Source: JACCXG01 sp963785755
GTDB lineage: Bacteria; Acidobacteriota; Vicinamibacteria; Vicinamibacterales; 2-12-FULL-66-21
Direction of reading: 5' to 3'
Length of the DNA stretch: 39,095 nucleotides
Assembly (NCBI GenBank): GCA_963785755.1
Contig: CAWAXG010000034.1
Coordinates: 1 to 39,095 of the forward strand
The position numbers and the translations under genes are program-made. Positions within the stretch are counted from its first letter, which is position 1; every line of letters starts with the position of its first letter. Shown here one piece after another: positions 36,103 to 39,095 of the stretch. Under the pieces are notes generated by a model, which searched no databases, was not told the origin of the DNA, and was given only the letters and a program-made list of their open reading frames with translations.

Positions 36103-39084
36103 TCAACGCTGTGCGACCATCATGATGTCGCTGTTGCGGTAATCCTCCTGCGCCCATACCAGCCACGACTCGTCTGGCGCGAGCGCAAACAACGACGCGT
36201 GGCGCGCCGGCTGACCCAGCAGTGGCGCCACCCGAACTGGCCGCCGGCTCACGGGGCCGAATGGCAGGACATCAATCGCCAGCGCGCCTGGCACCTGGTC
36301 GTTGAGGTAATAGAGTCCACGCGCCCCGACCACCCATTCACCACCCCAATGCGTGCCTTTTGGAAATGTCGTGACTAACTCCTCGGCCGACCCGGCGCGG
36401 AGCGGTCGCCGCCAGACCTGAGGCACGTCATTCGAGTAGTAGAGAAACTGACCGTCAGCAGATTCCTGCGCACGCAGGCCATGGCCTTGCGTGACTTGTG
36501 TCGCCGGCCCACCCCGCACTGGCATGTTCCACACGTCAAAGCCGCCGCCGCGATCGGACCTGAAATAGACCGAGGCGCCGTCAGCTGCCCAGGCGAGTAT
36601 CGTTTCGTACGCCGGATCGTTGCTGAGCCGCGTTGGCGTTCCGCCGCCGGCATCAACGATCCAGATCTCAGGCCGGACCATCCCTGGTGCCTGCGCGCCA
36701 AACGCAATCGATCGTCCGTCGGGCGACCATCGCGGTCCGCTGGTGACCGAAAGAGATGTCAACCGGCGCGGGTTCAATCCGTCAGCCGATGCGATCCAGA
36801 TGTCCTGCCCGCCGCCGCGGGTCGACAGGAACGCGATGCTCCGGCCGTCGGGTGAAATGTCCGGGGCAAGGTCGGCCCGCGACGACGCGATGATGAGACG
36901 GCCCTGGCCGCGCGTGCGGGCGTCGTGCAGATCCGCCCGGTAAATGTTCGAATCCGCTTGCACCTGACTGAACACCAGGCCGCCGCGGCCAGCCATCGGC
37001 TGCGTGGCCCCGTCCCCCGTGTCCGGTACACGGACGATCGCTCCGTCGACGATCGAGACACGATAGAGCCCGTCGGCGCCGGTGCGAGAGGACGACATGA
37101 TCACCGCCTGGCCGTCAGGAGACCAGGTGAGTCCCGTGATTCGGTGATGGTCACGCGTCAACCGTCGCTCTGTCCCGGTAACGAGATCCAGCAAATACAC
37201 GTCGCGCCCTTCCTTGGTCTCGCGGACAAACGCGACGGTTCGGCCATCGGGCGCCACCGCCGGAAGGAAGTCGCCCAGGCTGGCGATCCCTGGCAATGGC
37301 GATGGACCGGTCAGGAGCCGCACATCGAGCGTTGCGAGGTCCACCGCGGCGAGGCGAAACGCTTTCGTTGCCGTGACCCACATTGGGAACAGCAGCGCGT
37401 TTCCCGCTTCCCACCAGGCGAGACCCGTCGGACTGAATCCACGAGTGTGCAGCACGCGGATCGGCCCGCCAGTCACGGGCACGACACAAATCTGCCTGGT
37501 CTGTTCGGGTTCCCGAAACCCGCGGACGAAGGCAATGTGCTGCCCGTCCGGAGACCAGATCGGGGTCACGTCGTCGGCCGAACCGTCCGTCAACTGCGTC
37601 ATTCCGTCAGTTCCGATCGTTCTGACCACGATGCGGGCATTGGACGCGTTCGGCGGAACCCATGAAAACGCGAGGCGAGTACTGTCGGGCGAGAGGCTCG
37701 GCATCGCCTCGTCGCCTGGCTCGCTCGTCACCGGCGCGGGTGCGGCCGGCTCCGCGACAGCCGCCCGACTGCGCTCCTCGGCGGCGGGCCGGAGCGCGTA
37801 GAATCCGGCGGCCCCTCCGACTGCCAGGATGCCTGTCGCACCGGCCGCCGTCACTACTGGATGACGCAGCACGAACCTGGCCGCCCGGCGGACCAGGCGA
37901 TCGCGACGCGCGTGGATTGGCTCCGACGCGAGGTGCCTCCGAAGATCCTCGGCCAGCTCCGCGACAGACGCGTACCGTTCCAGCGGATCCTTCTTGAGTG
38001 CCTTTGCAACGATCGTGTCGAGATCGCCTTTCAGCAGTTTGTACAGGCCGTCCGGGGTCGTCGCGCGGCTGACTGCGAAGGCAACGCGATCGTGTTCCGG
38101 AACGCTTCCAGCCACAACGGCAGCCGAGGGCGCCTTTGTCTCGAGATCGACAATTGCTTTCAAGAGATCCGCTGGCGAGCTGACCTCACCACACGGATGC
38201 TGGCCCGTGAGCAGAACGTAGAGCAGCACACCCAACCCGTAGATGTCCGTTGCGGTCGTCACCGAACCGCCGGTGACCTGCTCGGGCGCTGCATAAGCCG
38301 GCGTCAGCGGCGCGCCCTGCTCCAGCGTCAGCGTGCTCGCCATGCTCGGTTGCCCGTCACGTTCGAGCTTCGCAATGCCGAAGTCGAGCAGCTTGGCGTG
38401 GCCGTCAGTACGCACCAGGACGTTGGACGGTTTGATGTCGCGGTGAACGATCCGATTGGCATGCGCGTGCGCGACCGCCTCCAGCACGTCCAGGAACAAT
38501 CGGATTCGCGACGGAACATCGAGCGCGCGATCGTCGCAATATCGATCGATCGGTTGTCCGTCGACGAGCTCGAGCACCAGGTACGGCTGCCCCTCGGGAG
38601 ACAGGCCAGCATCGATCAGATGCGCGATGTTGGGATGGGTGAGGCGGCCAAGAATATTGGCCTCGCGGCGGAATCGTGCCTCCGATCGACCGAAACGGAT
38701 ATCCAGGAGTTTGACCGCCGCACGACCTTCGAAGTTGCCGTCGCAGCGCTCGGCGAGCCAGACAACTCCCATGCCGCCTTCGCCGATGGGCGTTACGAGC
38801 CTGTAGGCGCCGACCGTGCGGCCGGCCAACGGTGAACCGGCCGCGCCGCGGAGCGGTCCATCATCGACGTCATCGCCTGGACGGGGCGCAAAGTGCTGTT
38901 CGAGGAAGCCTTCACGGCGAATGATCACGTCCTCCTGGAGCAGCACCCACACCTCATCCGCCAGGACCGGATCCTGCTCGCGAAGGGCGGCCATCCATGA
39001 CGGCCGTTCGTGCTCGGGCAGCTCCAGCACCTCATCGAGGCGACGACTGACAGCACGCCAGCGATCGGGGTCCAGCTTGGGCAT
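36103..39084 (-). CDS. Serine/threonine protein kinase with PD40 (TolB-like) beta-propeller, intact
   Basis: A 993-residue membrane kinase. Residues 1-60 are the usual helical leader (LDPDRWRAVSRRLDEVLELP). The kinase domain has IGEGGMGVVWLAER (100-113), AAVKLLD (K125), IVHRDIKPSNVLV (214-221), LLDFGIAKL, LTPAYAAPEQVTGG and ALKKDPLERYASVAELAEDL. A membrane helix (VTAAGATGILAVGGAAGFYA) leads to an extracytoplasmic propeller with repeated blades: LSPDSTRLAFSW, WSPDGQHIAFVRG, VAPDGRTVAFVRE, WSPDGQAVIMSSS, ISPDGRSIAFLST, WSPDGRSIAFGAQ. The propeller probably senses a ligand or partner. It is convergent with the ADOP permease, with 259 bases between. The start at 39084 has no clear ribosome site, suggesting coupling to a gene beyond the window, perhaps a sigma factor. 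It shows the architecture the decayed gene at 5965-8764 once had. Confidence 0.94.
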   Translation of the reverse strand: MPKLDPDRWRAVSRRLDEVLELPEHERPSWMAALREQDPVLADEVWVLLQEDVIIRREGFLEQHFAPRPGDDVDDGPLRGAAGSPLAGRTVGAYRLVTPIGEGGMGVVWLAERCDGNFEGRAAVKLLDIRFGRSEARFRREANILGRLTHPNIAHLIDAGLSPEGQPYLVLELVDGQPIDRYCDDRALDVPSRIRLFLDVLEAVAHAHANRIVHRDIKPSNVLVRTDGHAKLLDFGIAKLERDGQPSMASTLTLEQGAPLTPAYAAPEQVTGGSVTTATDIYGLGVLLYVLLTGQHPCGEVSSPADLLKAIVDLETKAPSAAVVAGSVPEHDRVAFAVSRATTPDGLYKLLKGDLDTIVAKALKKDPLERYASVAELAEDLRRHLASEPIHARRDRLVRRAARFVLRHPVVTAAGATGILAVGGAAGFYALRPAAEERSRAAVAEPAAPAPVTSEPGDEAMPSLSPDSTRLAFSWVPPNASNARIVVRTIGTDGMTQLTDGSADDVTPIWSPDGQHIAFVRGFREPEQTRQICVVPVTGGPIRVLHTRGFSPTGLAWWEAGNALLFPMWVTATKAFRLAAVDLATLDVRLLTGPSPLPGIASLGDFLPAVAPDGRTVAFVRETKEGRDVYLLDLVTGTERRLTRDHHRITGLTWSPDGQAVIMSSSRTGADGLYRVSIVDGAIVRVPDTGDGATQPMAGRGGLVFSQVQADSNIYRADLHDARTRGQGRLIIASSRADLAPDISPDGRSIAFLSTRGGGQDIWIASADGLNPRRLTSLSVTSGPRWSPDGRSIAFGAQAPGMVRPEIWIVDAGGGTPTRLSNDPAYETILAWAADGASVYFRSDRGGGFDVWNMPVRGGPATQVTQGHGLRAQESADGQFLYYSNDVPQVWRRPLRAGSAEELVTTFPKGTHWGGEWVVGARGLYYLNDQVPGALAIDVLPFGPVSRRPVRVAPLLGQPARHASLFALAPDESWLVWAQEDYRNSDIMMVAQR

Positions 39085-39095
39085 AACGGAGGACG

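Overview
The window is GC-rich bacterial DNA whose gene content points to the phylum Acidobacteriota, perhaps the Vicinamibacteria (the class is inference). The markers are an Oar-like TonB-dependent receptor with a carboxypeptidase-regulatory-like domain, an ADOP-type orphan ABC permease (a family named after Acidobacteria), several serine/threonine kinases with PD40-propeller, TolB-like or TPR outputs paired with ECF sigma factors, a Cys-type sulfatase and two vanadium-haloperoxidase-like proteins. I see no rRNA, tRNA, CRISPR array, transposase or prophage core genes.

Layout. 1-4.1 kb: 5' part of a TonB-dependent receptor (-), then apbE, an outer-membrane barrel protein and a formate/nitrite-type channel (+). 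4.3-9.3 kb: a truncated-looking small gene, a frameshifted ECF sigma factor (-) and, divergent from it, a heavily decayed kinase/PD40 gene followed by a TPR fossil. 9.5-13 kb: a haloperoxidase-like protein behind a PAS-PAS-AAA+-Fis sigma-54 activator, with a possible -24/-12 promoter and a palindrome between them. 13.1-15.8 kb: a 902-residue SIR2-like protein with a long helical-repeat C-terminus, standing alone. 15.9-21.1 kb: a sulfatase (-) and a PknK-like kinase/ATPase/TPR gene (+). 21.3-26.1 kb: a minus-strand block of ECF sigma factor, kinase/TolB-like/TPR, an exported receiver-like protein and an outer-membrane barrel. 26.3-30.1 kb: a second haloperoxidase-like gene with a strong terminator, an unrecognised gene (-), sigma-factor and globin fossils, and an intact globin. 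30.1-39.1 kb: a glycine-rich/collagen-like gene (-), a Tat-exported amine oxidase (+), the ADOP permease (+) and an intact kinase/PD40 gene (-).

Two themes stand out. The first is signalling: four kinase genes, each with a different output architecture, and two intact-looking neighbouring ECF sigma genes plus one sigma fossil. The second is reading-frame damage. At least eight recognisable families continue across single-base frame changes (near 161, 5395, 17900, 21590, 23893, 25920, 26900 and 28425), and the kinase at 6-8.8 kb has about six. Several long genes (626, 902, 828 and 993 residues) are intact. This mixture suggests either residual indel errors in a long-read assembly or true decay at selected loci; reads would decide.

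The strongest candidate for unusual biology is the SIR2-like/helical-repeat protein at 13090-15798, whose architecture resembles NAD-depleting anti-phage effectors. Other points of interest are an exported protein that keeps the response-regulator receiver landmarks, an apparent in-frame join of an ECF sigma factor to a kinase, a kinase with a substituted catalytic loop, and two families of short dispersed palindromic repeats.
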